DNA from: Brachybacterium nesterenkovii
Lineage (GTDB): Bacteria > Actinomycetota > Actinomycetes > Actinomycetales > Dermabacteraceae
Direction: 5' to 3'
DNA: 64,000 nucleotides
Assembly: GCF_900163655.1 (NCBI RefSeq)
Contig: NZ_FWFG01000092.1
Location: 1 to 64,000 of the forward strand
The notes under the pieces were generated by a model, which saw only the letters and a list, made by a program, of their open reading frames with translations, had not been told where the DNA came from and made no database searches. Made by a program: the position numbers and the translations under genes. Of the stretch, positions 16,318-24,745 are shown piece by piece. The stretch's first letter is position 1. Every line of letters begins with the position of its first letter.

Positions 16318-17680
16318 GGTGCAGCTCCGCGAGGAGCCCCATGCACTCCTCGACGTCCTCGAACGCGGGGCGCGGGCCGTCGAGGTCCAGGCGGGCCGCG
16401 ACGGTCCTCGCGGCGGCGGGCCCCTGCGAAACGAGGTCGAGCCAGACGAGAGCGGCACCGCCGCCGAGCGTGATGAGATCCCCCTGCCGCAGCACGAGCA
16501 CGCCCTGCTCCACCACGAGGGCCTCGACGAACGAGGCCGCCTGCCAGCACGGCCCCGCCCCGGCAGGGTCCGGGCCGTCCGGGTCCGTCCCGTCGGCGTG
16601 CGCGCGCCGGGCCGACGGCACGGGGGTCGGCTCGGCTCCGCTGGGCGCAGGCTCGGTATCGTTGCGGGTCGGCTCGGCTCCGCTGGGCGCAGGCTCGGTA
16701 TCGCTGCGGGCGGGCGATGCTTCGGCGTCGACCGTCGGGGGCTCGGCCGGCCGCTCCGACCGCGGAGCGACGGCCTCCCAGGGCTCGCGCAGCGCCGGCG
16801 GCGGATCCGCCAGCAGCGCGTGCATGTCCTCCGCCTCGGCGTAGCGCAGCTCGAGCGCCCCGCCGACGTCGCCCAGCAGCGTCGCCAGGCGGGTGAGCGG
16901 CCGCGGCACTCTCCAGACGGATGACGACTGCGCGATCAGCTGCGGGAGCGCCTCGGCCAGCGGCAGGCGCCGCGACGACGCGTCGGCGCCGCGCTCCTCG
17001 ACGCGACCCAGGAGCACGACGGCATCCGGCCGCGCCGCCCCCGCTCCCGCCACGAGGCCGAGCTCCGGCAGCGCGACGTCGGTCTTCGACGACTCGCCTC
17101 CGTCCGGGTCCGGCTCCCCCACGATAGAGACCGGCTTCGGGTAGGCGGTGACCGCGAACGTCTCCGGGTCGATCACGGTCAGCTCATCGGTCAGGTAGGT
17201 CCCACCGCGTCCCAGCGTCCGCGCGGCCGTGGATTTGCCCGCGCCGGACGGGCCCACCAGCAGCACGCACCCGAGCTGCGGGGTCGCGACGGCCGCGGCG
17301 TGCAGGAGCAGGCGGTGCCCGATGAGGGCGCCGATCACCTCGCGCGTCACCAGCCCGGACACGGCGTAGGCGGCGCCGGGACCGGGATCGACCGCACGCG
17401 CCCCCAGCGATGCCGCATCCTCCTCGCGCGCCACCAGGCGGAGCACCCGAGGACCGTCCTCTTCGTCCCCTTCCGGAGCCGTCCCGGAGCGCGGAGCGGC
17501 GCCGCGATGCCCCGTTCCGGGGGTGCGCTGGGCCGCACCGTCCGCGGACACGGCGCTCTGCTCGACGACGACCGGCGCCCACAGCTTGCGCAGCTCGTCC
17601 ATCAGCGCGGCGAGCGCGGGCGTGCCCTCGAGGGCGAGGGGGCCGCCGGGAAGGTCCAGGACGATCCGCTCAGGCGTCAT
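16283..17680 (-). CDS. HprK-like kinase with C-terminal PqqD-like module
   Basis: 465 aa. Residues 104-170 match the HPr-kinase-like P-loop fold of RiPP and exopolysaccharide cassettes: LLHAAAV near 125, Walker A GPSGAGKST at 143-151, and LTDE near 163. A variable acidic linker with a repeated 14-residue unit follows (about 320-375). The last 90 residues (QGDLITLGGGAALVW onward) look like a winged-helix PqqD fold, so a second PqqD module is built in. Translation is coupled to the free PqqD gene (11-base overlap). The kinase target is unknown, and no HPr or leader peptide is seen nearby. It converges with, and overlaps, the MauE-thioredoxin gene. Confidence 0.75.
   Translation of the reverse strand: MTPERIVLDLPGGPLALEGTPALAALMDELRKLWAPVVVEQSAVSADGAAQRTPGTGHRGAAPRSGTAPEGDEEDGPRVLRLVAREEDAASLGARAVDPGPGAAYAVSGLVTREVIGALIGHRLLLHAAAVATPQLGCVLLVGPSGAGKSTAARTLGRGGTYLTDELTVIDPETFAVTAYPKPVSIVGEPDPDGGESSKTDVALPELGLVAGAGAARPDAVVLLGRVEERGADASSRRLPLAEALPQLIAQSSSVWRVPRPLTRLATLLGDVGGALELRYAEAEDMHALLADPPPALREPWEAVAPRSERPAEPPTVDAEASPARSDTEPAPSGAEPTRNDTEPAPSGAEPTPVPSARRAHADGTDPDGPDPAGAGPCWQAASFVEALVVEQGVLVLRQGDLITLGGGAALVWLDLVSQGPAAARTVAARLDLDGPRPAFEDVEECMGLLAELHLIERCDPGPSA
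16626..16709. repeat. 42-bp tandem duplication inside the HprK-like gene
   Basis: Two copies with period 42 share 36 identical bases (16626-16661 and 16668-16703). They encode the repeated NDTEPAPSGAEPT-type linker, so the duplication keeps the frame. Confidence 0.8.
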
Positions 17681-17957
17681 CGGCGACCGCCTCGAGCACC
17701 CCGTGCTCGGCGAGGTCGACCAGATGGGCCGTGACGATCGCCTCCGCGTCCGTGGGGACGTCGGCGACGAGCCCGCGCAGGCCCTCGAGCACCTCGTGGG
17801 ACGTCAGGGGCGACCCGGCCGCGGTAAGGACGTCGACGACCAGCGGGGAGATGCCCTGCAGCAGCATGATCGGTCCGGACGGGAGCGGCGCGACCCACGC
17901 CTCGTCCTCGACGCGGTCGATCACCACGTCGCCGAGCCGGTAGCGGTGCGCGGTCAC
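17670..17957 (-). CDS. PqqD-like small protein
   Basis: 95 aa. The start RYRLGDVVIDRVEDEAW, the middle LLQGISPLVVDVL and the C-terminal helix pair (EGLRGLVADVPTDAE, VTAHLVDLAEHGVL) fit the three-helix winged fold of PqqD, a peptide-binding partner in RiPP-type systems. The GTG start overlaps the manA stop (GTGA), and it runs into the HprK-like gene by 11 bases. Homology is by pattern only; alternatives among small wHTH proteins remain possible. Confidence 0.6.
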   Translation of the reverse strand: MTAHRYRLGDVVIDRVEDEAWVAPLPSGPIMLLQGISPLVVDVLTAAGSPLTSHEVLEGLRGLVADVPTDAEAIVTAHLVDLAEHGVLEAVADDA

Positions 17958-19159
17958 GGGACGCTCGCCTGCACGATCCGACCGCGTCCGCCCACGCGGA
18001 CGGCCCCCGCGGAGGCCGGGACGAACAGTGCCCGCCCGCGGCCGATCCGTCGGCGCCCGCCCGCGGACTCCACAAGGGCCTCCCCGTCGATGCCCAGCAG
18101 GATCCGCGGCCCCGACCCGGGGATCGGATGCCGGGGCTGGAAGCTGCCCTGACCGTCGTCCAGCGTCGTCAGCGACAGCTCGAAGTCATCGACGGGCGCG
18201 TAGTAGGCGACGGTGCGCTCCGTGAGCCGCTCGGGGGCCACGCGCAGCGGCGGCGCGGCGACCACCGAGACGCACTGGAGCATCTCGTCGGCGTCGACCT
18301 TCTTGCCGGTCAGGCCCGCCCGCAGCACGTTGTCGCTCGCGGCCATGACCTCCACGGCCAGGCCCGACAGGTAGGAGTGGATGGCGCCGGCGGGCACGTG
18401 CATCGCCTCCCCCGGATGCAGCGTCACGGGGTTCAGCAGCAGCGCCGCCACGACGCCCCCGTCGCCCGGGAAGTGCTCGTGCAGCATCGCGACGGTGCGG
18501 TCGATGCGCGGCGAGGGTGACTCCCCGGCCGCGAAGCGGGCGCGGCAGGCCTCCGCGACGGCGGCGATGAGCTCGGGGTCCGGGCGCATCGAGGGCGCGA
18601 CCAGGGTGCGGAACGCGGCACGCATCCCGTGGGCCGTCGGATGCTCCACGAGGAGCGCCCGGAGACGGTCGGTGAGCTCGGTGTCGAGTCCGGTGAGGAT
18701 CGCGGCCGCGCGGCGCGGGGTCCGGAAGCCGCACAGCGCCTCGAAGCGCTCGAGGGCCACGACCATCTCGGGCTTGTGGTTGTCGTCACGGTAGTTGCGC
18801 CGGGGCGAGTCGAGGGCCAGCCCGGCGGCGTTCTCCGCCGCGAACGACTCGCGGGCGTGCTCGCGCGAGGGATGCACCTGCAGCGAGAGCGGGCGCGCCG
18901 GGGCGATGAGCTTGAGCAGGTACGGCAGGCGGCCCGAGAACGAGCGGTGCACGGGATCGCCGAGCATGCGCCGCGGGTCCTGGGCGATCGCGGCGTCGAG
19001 ACCGAGGCCCAGGGCATCGACGCGCGCGGGAGCGAGCGGGTGGGCGCCGAACCACACCTCGGCCCACGCGTCTCCATCGGCCTCGCGGTCCAGGAAGCGC
19101 GGAAGCGCATCGGCGGATCCCCACGCGTAGCGCTGGATCCGGCCGTCAAGCTCCCACAT
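17954..19159 (-). CDS. manA: Mannose-6-phosphate isomerase, class I
   Basis: 401 aa, typical length. It interconverts mannose-6-P and fructose-6-P, feeding GDP-mannose and derived sugars. Zinc-site segments are present: SLQVHPSREHA near 93, DNHKPEM near 123 and the cupin VPAGAIHSYLSG near 265. GGAGG lies nine bases before the ATG at 19159, with a TAGGAT -10 box further up. Its stop overlaps the PqqD-like start, giving a three-gene operon manA-pqqD-hprK. This links the kinase/PqqD pair to sugar metabolism of the glycan locus. Confidence 0.92.
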   Translation of the reverse strand: MWELDGRIQRYAWGSADALPRFLDREADGDAWAEVWFGAHPLAPARVDALGLGLDAAIAQDPRRMLGDPVHRSFSGRLPYLLKLIAPARPLSLQVHPSREHARESFAAENAAGLALDSPRRNYRDDNHKPEMVVALERFEALCGFRTPRRAAAILTGLDTELTDRLRALLVEHPTAHGMRAAFRTLVAPSMRPDPELIAAVAEACRARFAAGESPSPRIDRTVAMLHEHFPGDGGVVAALLLNPVTLHPGEAMHVPAGAIHSYLSGLAVEVMAASDNVLRAGLTGKKVDADEMLQCVSVVAAPPLRVAPERLTERTVAYYAPVDDFELSLTTLDDGQGSFQPRHPIPGSGPRILLGIDGEALVESAGGRRRIGRGRALFVPASAGAVRVGGRGRIVQASVP

Positions 19160-19712
19160 CGCGCCCCCCTCCGTCGGACCGTCCCGCCATCCTAGGTTCG
19201 CCGTCGCCGGGCGTCGTTGCGCGCGCGAGGCCCGGGGCGTCGGGCCGAGGATCGTCGGCCCGACGGGCGTGGCCGCGCCGCGCATCGGCGCGCCGGGCGG
19301 CCCGCCGCGCGAGCAGACCCAGGCCGACGCCCAGGACGGCGCCCAGCGTGTTGGCGAGGACGTCCCCGAGGTCGGGCTCCCGCGTACCGAGACTCATCTG
19401 GTAGAGCTCGACGCCGACGGACCCGGCCGCGGCGAGCGCCGCCCACCACCAGGTGGGGCGCAGCACGGCGAGCGCGGCCAGCACGGGCACGAACACGAGC
19501 ACGTTCATGACCGCCGCGAACTGCTCGGGGGTGGTGGTTCCCATGAGCCCGAGGGGCTTGGTGACGGCGATCCACACCGCGACGTTCAGGCGATTGATCG
19601 CCCATCCGTTCGGAGCCAGCAGGAGCGCGGCGCCCGCCGGCACGGCGAGGACGAGCACGCCTGCGGCCAGGGTCCTGAGCCGACGGGTCGCGGGTCCGGT
19701 CGCGCGCGCCAC
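19146..19712 (-). CDS. VanZ-like membrane protein
   Basis: 188 aa with about four hydrophobic helices in residues 12-135 and the VanZ hallmark pattern VLVFVPVLAALAVL ... ELYQMSLGTREPDLGDVLANTLGAVLG. VanZ proteins are membrane proteins of unclear role, found with cell-wall and glycan genes. The GTG start is three bases after the sugar-transferase stop, so the two are co-transcribed. The basic, Arg-rich tail overlaps the manA start by 14 bases. Confidence 0.78.
   Translation of the reverse strand: MARATGPATRRLRTLAAGVLVLAVPAGAALLLAPNGWAINRLNVAVWIAVTKPLGLMGTTTPEQFAAVMNVLVFVPVLAALAVLRPTWWWAALAAAGSVGVELYQMSLGTREPDLGDVLANTLGAVLGVGLGLLARRAARRADARRGHARRADDPRPDAPGLARATTPGDGEPRMAGRSDGGGRDVGA
19189..19194 (-). 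promoter_or_regulatory. Candidate -10 box for manA-pqqD-hprK
   Basis: TAGGAT on the minus strand, 29 bases before the manA ATG, with the GGAGG ribosome site in between. It lies inside the end of the VanZ gene. Confidence 0.4.
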
Positions 19713-19715
19713 GGG

Positions 19716-21281
19716 TCAGTACGCCCCGTCGCTCGTGAGGACGGCACGCACAGTGCGGACCATGATCTGCACGTCCTGGGCGAACGACCAGTTGTCGACG
19801 TAGTACATGTCCAGGCGCACGGTCTCCGCCCAGGACAGGTCGCTGCGGCCCGACACCTGCCACAGCCCGGTGATGCCCGGTCGCACGGTGAGGCGTCGCA
19901 GGGCGTCCTGGTCATAGGCCGCGACCTCGCGGGGCAGGGCGGGGCGCGGGCCCACCAGGCTCATGTCGCCGCGCAGCACGTTGATGAGCTGGGGCAGCTC
20001 GTCCATCGAGTAGCGGCGCAGGATCCGGCCGGGCCGCGTGATCCGCGGGTCGTCGGACATCTTGAACAGCACGTCGTTGCCGCGGTCGATCTCCTCGTCC
20101 CGCAAGGCGGCCAGGCGGGACTCCGCGTCGGGCACCATCGAGCGGAACTTGAGGAACTCGAAGGGGACGCCGTCGCGGCCCACCCGGACCTGGCGGAAGA
20201 GGACCGGGCCGCCGTCCGTGGCCTTGATGACGACGGCGATCACGGCGAGCAGCGGGGCGGCGACGACGAGCAGCAGCGCGCTCGCGGCGACGTCGAACAT
20301 CCGCTTGGACAGCCGCAGCGCGTCGCGCGAGCGCGGGAGGTCGAGGTGGACGAGCGGGAGGCCGGCGACGGGGCGCATCCGCATGCGGTCGCTCGAGATC
20401 TCCGTGACGGCCGGCACCACGATCACATCGATGTCCAGGCTCTCGAGCTGCCACGCGGTGCGACGGAACTCCTCGTCGGAGGCGTCGGAGCCGGCGGCGA
20501 ACAGCAGAACGGCGGGCTGGACGCTGCGCACGACGTCCAGCAGGTCGCTCTCGACCCCCATCACGGGGATGCCCTCCCGCGAGGTCGCGTCCTCGTAGCG
20601 CTCGGGGACGACGGCGCCGACGACGTCGTAGCCGAGCCACTGCTCGCGCGCGAGCGTGCGGGCGATCGAGTCGATGTAGGGCAGGGCCCCGACGACGAGC
20701 ACGCGCGAGCGCATCCGGCCTCTCCGGCGCAGCCAGCCGATCACGCGCCGCATGACCAGGCGGTCCAGGAGCAGCAGGAGGGTGCCGACGATGAACAGCA
20801 CGACGAAGAAGACTCGCGAGAGCTGGACACCGGAGAGGTAGAGGACCGTGGCGACGATGCCGGCGGCACCGAGGCTCGAGCGCAGGAGGTTGCGGAAGAT
20901 CTCGGGGCCCGAGGCGAGGAGGCGCACGTCGTAGCCGCCGAACAGCGCGATCGCGCCGATCCAGCCGATCCCGATGACCAGCGCGGCCTCGGCGACCGCG
21001 GCGGACAGGTCGCCCGCGCGCCCGAGGGACGGAGTCGACTGGCGCGCGAGGTAGGCCAGGGCGATCGCCAGGAGCAGCTGGAGCACGTCGGCGATCACGA
21101 GGATCGTGCGCTTCCAGCGGCGGGTCCAGCGCTGGCGGCCCGCATAGGCGCTGGTCCTGGGGGCGTGGACCGCGATCGCCTGCCCATCGGCGTCGAGCCG
21201 GTCGAGCTCGCCGAGAGGAGCGCCGTGACCGGAGGGGCGCGGGGCCCTCGAGGGCGCGCCGGATCGGGATCCGCGCGACAT
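19716..21281 (-). CDS. Initiating polyprenyl-phosphate sugar-phosphate transferase (WbaP/CpsE type)
   Basis: 521 aa. Residues 45-185 hold four or five membrane helices. A nucleotide-binding-like domain (VLVVGALPYIDS) follows, then a membrane re-entrant helix near 330-350. The C-terminal phosphoglycosyltransferase domain carries FKFRSM, DELPQLINVLRGDMS, LVGPRP and PGITGLWQVSGRS. It would transfer a sugar phosphate from an NDP-sugar to undecaprenyl phosphate, the first step of repeat-unit assembly. ATG 21281 is chosen because GGGAGG lies five bases upstream; a GTG two codons earlier is possible. VanZ follows directly. Confidence 0.92.
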   Translation of the reverse strand: MSRGSRSGAPSRAPRPSGHGAPLGELDRLDADGQAIAVHAPRTSAYAGRQRWTRRWKRTILVIADVLQLLLAIALAYLARQSTPSLGRAGDLSAAVAEAALVIGIGWIGAIALFGGYDVRLLASGPEIFRNLLRSSLGAAGIVATVLYLSGVQLSRVFFVVLFIVGTLLLLLDRLVMRRVIGWLRRRGRMRSRVLVVGALPYIDSIARTLAREQWLGYDVVGAVVPERYEDATSREGIPVMGVESDLLDVVRSVQPAVLLFAAGSDASDEEFRRTAWQLESLDIDVIVVPAVTEISSDRMRMRPVAGLPLVHLDLPRSRDALRLSKRMFDVAASALLLVVAAPLLAVIAVVIKATDGGPVLFRQVRVGRDGVPFEFLKFRSMVPDAESRLAALRDEEIDRGNDVLFKMSDDPRITRPGRILRRYSMDELPQLINVLRGDMSLVGPRPALPREVAAYDQDALRRLTVRPGITGLWQVSGRSDLSWAETVRLDMYYVDNWSFAQDVQIMVRTVRAVLTSDGAY

Positions 21282-21343
21282 GTCCACCTCCCGTCGAGCG
21301 CCTGCGGCTTGAGTGCCCGTCGGCGGCGCCGACGGTCGCTCCG

Positions 21344-21349
21344 ACCCTA
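21344..21349 (-). promoter_or_regulatory. Candidate -10 box for the sugar-transferase gene
   Basis: TAGGGT on the minus strand, about 60 bases before the ATG, in the 173-base gap left after the acyltransferase remnant. Confidence 0.35.
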
Positions 21350-21454
21350 TCGACCGAACTGTCCTCCTCGGACTCGGACGATCAGAACGATCAGGACGGA
21401 CCCGACATCATGATCCTCGGGCCCGACGTCCGACGCGGGTGCCCGGCGCCGCGC

Positions 21455-21728
21455 TCAGGAGGACAGTCCGCGCTCCCGGAGCTCGTCGAGGGCGCTGTCC
21501 CACGCCTGGGAGGCCGCGCCCGGCGGCGAGCCAGCCGCCGTCGCGCACCGCGACGCCGCGTCCGATCCGGATCGCCTCGACGCCCTGGAGCATGCGCGGG
21601 GCGACGATCACGCTGCCCTCGCCGAGGGTGCCGAACGCGCGGCGGTGCACGAGCGCGGTGACGAGCGCGCCGCGGTGCCAGCGCACGGACGAGCCCAGCG
21701 TGGACAGGCGGTTCCAGACGTCGACCAT
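21455..21728 (-). pseudogene. Hexapeptide acyltransferase remnant with internal deletion
   Basis: The first 65 residues (from MVDVWNRLSTL to VEAIRIGRGVAVRDGGWLA) match the N-terminal part of WcaF-like left-handed beta-helix acyltransferases, ending just where the hexapeptide coils should begin. The coils are missing. In another frame the DNA then reads a plausible protein end (WDSALDELRERGLSS, stop at 21455). This fits an out-of-frame internal deletion joining head and tail. It lies three bases after the GT2 gene stop. Non-functional as it stands. Confidence 0.65.
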
Positions 21729-21731
21729 GGG

Positions 21732-22709
21732 TCAGATCCTCTCAGCGGCGGTCAGGGGACGCAGGCCGCAGCCGATGAGCGGGCGCGGCAGGAGGGCGGG
21801 CGCGGCGAAGCGGATCCGGCCCAGGAGCAGGCCGGAAGCGGTCGCGAACCGGGACACGAGATCAGCACGGGACGCGCGTCCCGGCCGCACGACCGCGAGC
21901 GCGGCCGCCGCGAGGGCGCGCGCGGGCTCGAGGATCCAGCGCCCGCCGCGGGTCGACGGCGTCCTCCCCCACAGGCCGTGGCGCGTACACAGCTGGGCGT
22001 GCGCGAAGCCCGCGCGCAGGTGGGCCCGCGCGCTCACGGAGCCCGGGGGCCGCTGCCGGTAGGCGATCGAGACGACCTTGGAGACGTCGACGGCGTGCCC
22101 CGCGCGCGTGAGGCGGATCGCGAGGTCGTTGTCCTCGCCGCCCCACGGGAACGCGGCATCCATACCGCCGATCTCCCGAGCGGTCCCGCGGCGGATGCCG
22201 AACACGCCGCCGCACAGGATCGGGTAGCCGGGGCTCTCGGGGACGGGCTCGGACCAGTCGGGCGTGCCGGGGGCGATACGGCGGGCGGCGGGCAGGCCCC
22301 CGGCGAGCTCCTCGGGGGCGATGGGCACCGCACTGCCGGAGAACACGGGCCGTCGCAGGAGGGTGCGATGCGTGTTGAGGACCGCGTACGGATCCGCGGA
22401 GTCGTCGGCGTCGAGGAACAGCAAGTGCTCGGCGCGCGCCGCGCCGATGCCCACGTTGCGGGCGTACGCGGCACCGGGGCGCTCCGGCGCTTGGACCACC
22501 CGGATGTCGAGCTCCTCGCGGAAGGGCTCGATCGCGCCCGCGAGGTCGTCGGAGGAGCGGTTGTCGACGACGACCACCTCGAAGCGCGGCGCATCGATCT
22601 GCGCGACGAGGGAGGCGAGCTGGAGGCCGACCACGTCCGCGCCGTCGTGGACGGGGATGATCACGGAGAGCTCCGGGGCGCCGTCAGGCGCTGCGTTGGG
22701 CAACGGCAT
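21732..22709 (-). CDS. GT2 family glycosyltransferase
   Basis: 325 aa GT-A enzyme: SVIIPVHDGADVV at the start, VVVDNRSSDD, metal site FLDADDS and GGEDNDLAIRL on the acceptor side. The region near 255-300 is a hydrophobic amphipathic tail typical of membrane-associated members. Transcribed away from the GT11-like gene across a 119-base promoter gap. Similar over its length to the GT2 enzyme at 23749-24735 (shared DDLAG and APxFEV blocks), so probably an old duplication. Donor and acceptor unknown. Confidence 0.88.
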   Translation of the reverse strand: MPLPNAAPDGAPELSVIIPVHDGADVVGLQLASLVAQIDAPRFEVVVVDNRSSDDLAGAIEPFREELDIRVVQAPERPGAAYARNVGIGAARAEHLLFLDADDSADPYAVLNTHRTLLRRPVFSGSAVPIAPEELAGGLPAARRIAPGTPDWSEPVPESPGYPILCGGVFGIRRGTAREIGGMDAAFPWGGEDNDLAIRLTRAGHAVDVSKVVSIAYRQRPPGSVSARAHLRAGFAHAQLCTRHGLWGRTPSTRGGRWILEPARALAAAALAVVRPGRASRADLVSRFATASGLLLGRIRFAAPALLPRPLIGCGLRPLTAAERI

Positions 22710-22766
22710 GGCTCTCCCGCGGGGACGTCGGCTCGAGGACCGAACCGGACGATCCGGTCGCCGCCC

Positions 22767-22772
22767 AGGATA
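22767..22772 (-). promoter_or_regulatory. Candidate -10 box for the GT2 gene
   Basis: TATCCT on the minus strand, about 58 bases before the ATG at 22709. Confidence 0.35.
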
Positions 22773-22816
22773 CCGAGATCGGGCCGTCGCCGGGGTCGCC
22801 GCGCATCACCGCCGCG

Positions 22817-22822
22817 TATCGT
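22817..22822 (+). promoter_or_regulatory. -10 box, leaderless start of the GT11-like gene
   Basis: TATCGT followed by six bases and the GTG at 22829. Confidence 0.5.
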
Positions 22823-22828
22823 GGCCGC

Positions 22829-23758
22829 GTGACCCGGACCCCCCCGCCTGCCCCGCCGGGCTGGACCCCTCCCCCGCGCGAGCGCACGACGCCCAGGACG
22901 CACGCGCGCGCCCTGGGCAGGGGCGCCGCGGCGCCCGTCCTCGCCGCGATCCGCCGGCGCAGCGGCCGCACGATCCTGTGGACGCCGCCGTCCCTCGGCG
23001 GCGGCAACCACCTGTACATGTGGCTGTGGGCGTGGGAGCAGCGCCGCGCGGGGCACGAGGCGGCGGTCCTGCTCCAACCGGGGATGGAGGCGTGGATCGC
23101 CATGTTCCCCGCCCTCGGGGAGCTGACGGTGGACCGGGCGGCGGTGCCGTTCACCGCCCAGCGCCGGGAGATCTGGCACCAAGGCTTCGACGAGTTCGGC
23201 CAGGACACCCTCGACGGCTTCCTCGACGACGCGATCCTGGGCTCATCCGCCTTCGCGGAGCTGCTGGCCGCCGCGGACGCCGAGCGGGCGCCCCTCACGC
23301 TCAACATCCGCCGCGGCGACTACTACACCGATGCGACGTTCCGCCGCCGCTACGGGATGGACATCCGCGCCTATGCGCTCGCGGCGCTCGAGGCCGCGGG
23401 AGCCGATCCGGCCGACGCCTTCGGCCTCCAGGTCGTCTCGGACGACCCCGCATGGTGCGCCGACCAGGTCCCCGCCTGGCTGCCGGCGGCCCGCGTGCGG
23501 ATCGCGCCCGCCGACGAGGGCCCGTTCGGCAACCTCGCGCGCCTCGCGGCGAGCGAGCGCCTGATCCTCGCGAACTCGACGTTCTCCTACTGGGCCGGCT
23601 ACCTCAAGAACCGATGGGACGCGCGCGAGGGCCGAGAGTCCCTGGTCGTGGCGCCCCGCTTCCACGTGCGCACGATCGGCGAGGGCCGGGCCTGGCAGCT
23701 CGCGCCCGCCTGGACGGTCGTCGAGAACGCCGAGCAGGAGATGGTCCGTCAGCCCTGA
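22829..23758 (+). CDS. GT11-like (alpha-1,2-fucosyltransferase family) enzyme
   Basis: 309 aa. Two family marks are clear: LNIRRGDYY near residues 158-166 (the HxRRGDY GDP-binding motif) and LANSTFSYWAGYL near 246-258. An early GGGNHLYMWLWAWEQRR resembles the GLGNQMFQYA start of the family. It would transfer a deoxyhexose, perhaps fucose, from a GDP-sugar. No GDP-fucose synthesis genes are seen in the window. It is the only + strand gene within the capsule locus, and its end overlaps the convergent GT2 gene by ten bases. Confidence 0.68.
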   Translation: MTRTPPPAPPGWTPPPRERTTPRTHARALGRGAAAPVLAAIRRRSGRTILWTPPSLGGGNHLYMWLWAWEQRRAGHEAAVLLQPGMEAWIAMFPALGELTVDRAAVPFTAQRREIWHQGFDEFGQDTLDGFLDDAILGSSAFAELLAAADAERAPLTLNIRRGDYYTDATFRRRYGMDIRAYALAALEAAGADPADAFGLQVVSDDPAWCADQVPAWLPAARVRIAPADEGPFGNLARLAASERLILANSTFSYWAGYLKNRWDAREGRESLVVAPRFHVRTIGEGRAWQLAPAWTVVENAEQEMVRQP

Positions 23759-24735
23759 ACGTCCGGGGCCCCGCCGGTGCGCGCCGCGGCCGCCCGGTGC
23801 TCCAGGGCCTCGGGCCGGGCGCGGTCGATGAGCTCGGGCTCCGGTGTGCGCCCGCCGCGGTAGCGCAGCTGGCCCTCGAGGTTGCCCACGAGGCCTCCTG
23901 TGCGCCGCGCCCATTCGAGGCGCCCCGCGTGCGTTCCCCGCACGCGCAGCCAGTCGCGGGGCGCGAGCGCGAGGTGCCCGAGCGTCCACTTCAGGGACAT
24001 GCCCCGCAGCGGCCGGGTGCCCTGGGTGCGGAGGACCGTGATGGTGCGCGTGCGCGCATATCCGCGATGCTGGCGGAACAGCGCCCGGGCGCCGGAGCGC
24101 AGGCGGTAGTGGACCACCGCGTCCTCGGACACCGCGATCGGGTGGCCCGCTTCCTGGGCGCGCCACGAGATGTCCGTGTCCTCGTCCCCGCCGCGGTAGG
24201 AGTTGTCGAAGCCGCCCAGGGCGATGAAGTCCTCGCGCCGCATCCCGAGGTTCGAGCCGTAGACGAACGGCAGATAGCCCTGGACCGGGTAGGGGCGCAG
24301 CAGCGACGGCGCGTCCTCACCCGGATCGGGGCGCCAGACCTCTTCGGCGTTGAGGCGCGCGAGCTCCATCGGCCCCGTCGCCAGGACGCTCGCCGCGTCC
24401 AGCTCGTCGGTCAGCGCACGCACCCAGGTGGGCGAGACCACGTCGTCCTGGTCGCAGAACAGCACGTGCTCGCCGCGCGCCAGCAGCGCGCCGAGGTTGC
24501 GCGCGTAGCACTGGCCCTGGTGGGCGCGGGCGGGCAGGATCCGCACCTTCTCCCCGAGGAACGGCGCGATCGTCCCCGCGAGGTCGTCGGTCGAGTTGTT
24601 GTCCATCACGAGGACCTCGAACGGCGGCGCGTCCTCCTGGGCCGCGAGGGCGGCGAGCTGCGCGGGCAGCGTCGCGGTGCCGTCGAACACCGCGATGACG
24701 ACGCTCGCGACGGGACGCTCCGGGGCAGGCGTCAT
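23749..24735 (-). CDS. GT2 family glycosyltransferase
   Basis: 328 aa GT-A enzyme: SVVIAVFDGTATL, VMDNNSTDD, metal site FCDQDDV and GGDEDTDISWRA. ATG 24735 is chosen because GAGGAGG lies five bases upstream; an ATG six codons earlier lies inside the upstream gene. It overlaps the upstream GT4-like coding region only through that ribosome site (11-base gap from stop to start). Last gene of the ABC-GT4-GT2 run. Confidence 0.88.
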   Translation of the reverse strand: MTPAPERPVASVVIAVFDGTATLPAQLAALAAQEDAPPFEVLVMDNNSTDDLAGTIAPFLGEKVRILPARAHQGQCYARNLGALLARGEHVLFCDQDDVVSPTWVRALTDELDAASVLATGPMELARLNAEEVWRPDPGEDAPSLLRPYPVQGYLPFVYGSNLGMRREDFIALGGFDNSYRGGDEDTDISWRAQEAGHPIAVSEDAVVHYRLRSGARALFRQHRGYARTRTITVLRTQGTRPLRGMSLKWTLGHLALAPRDWLRVRGTHAGRLEWARRTGGLVGNLEGQLRYRGGRTPEPELIDRARPEALEHRAAAARTGGAPDVQG

Positions 24736-24745
24736 CGGGGCCTCC

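Noticed and set aside
16283-17957. Lasso-peptide biosynthesis cluster
   Set aside because: HprK- and PqqD-like genes are present, but no asparagine-synthetase-like cyclase, B2 protease or precursor peptide was found.
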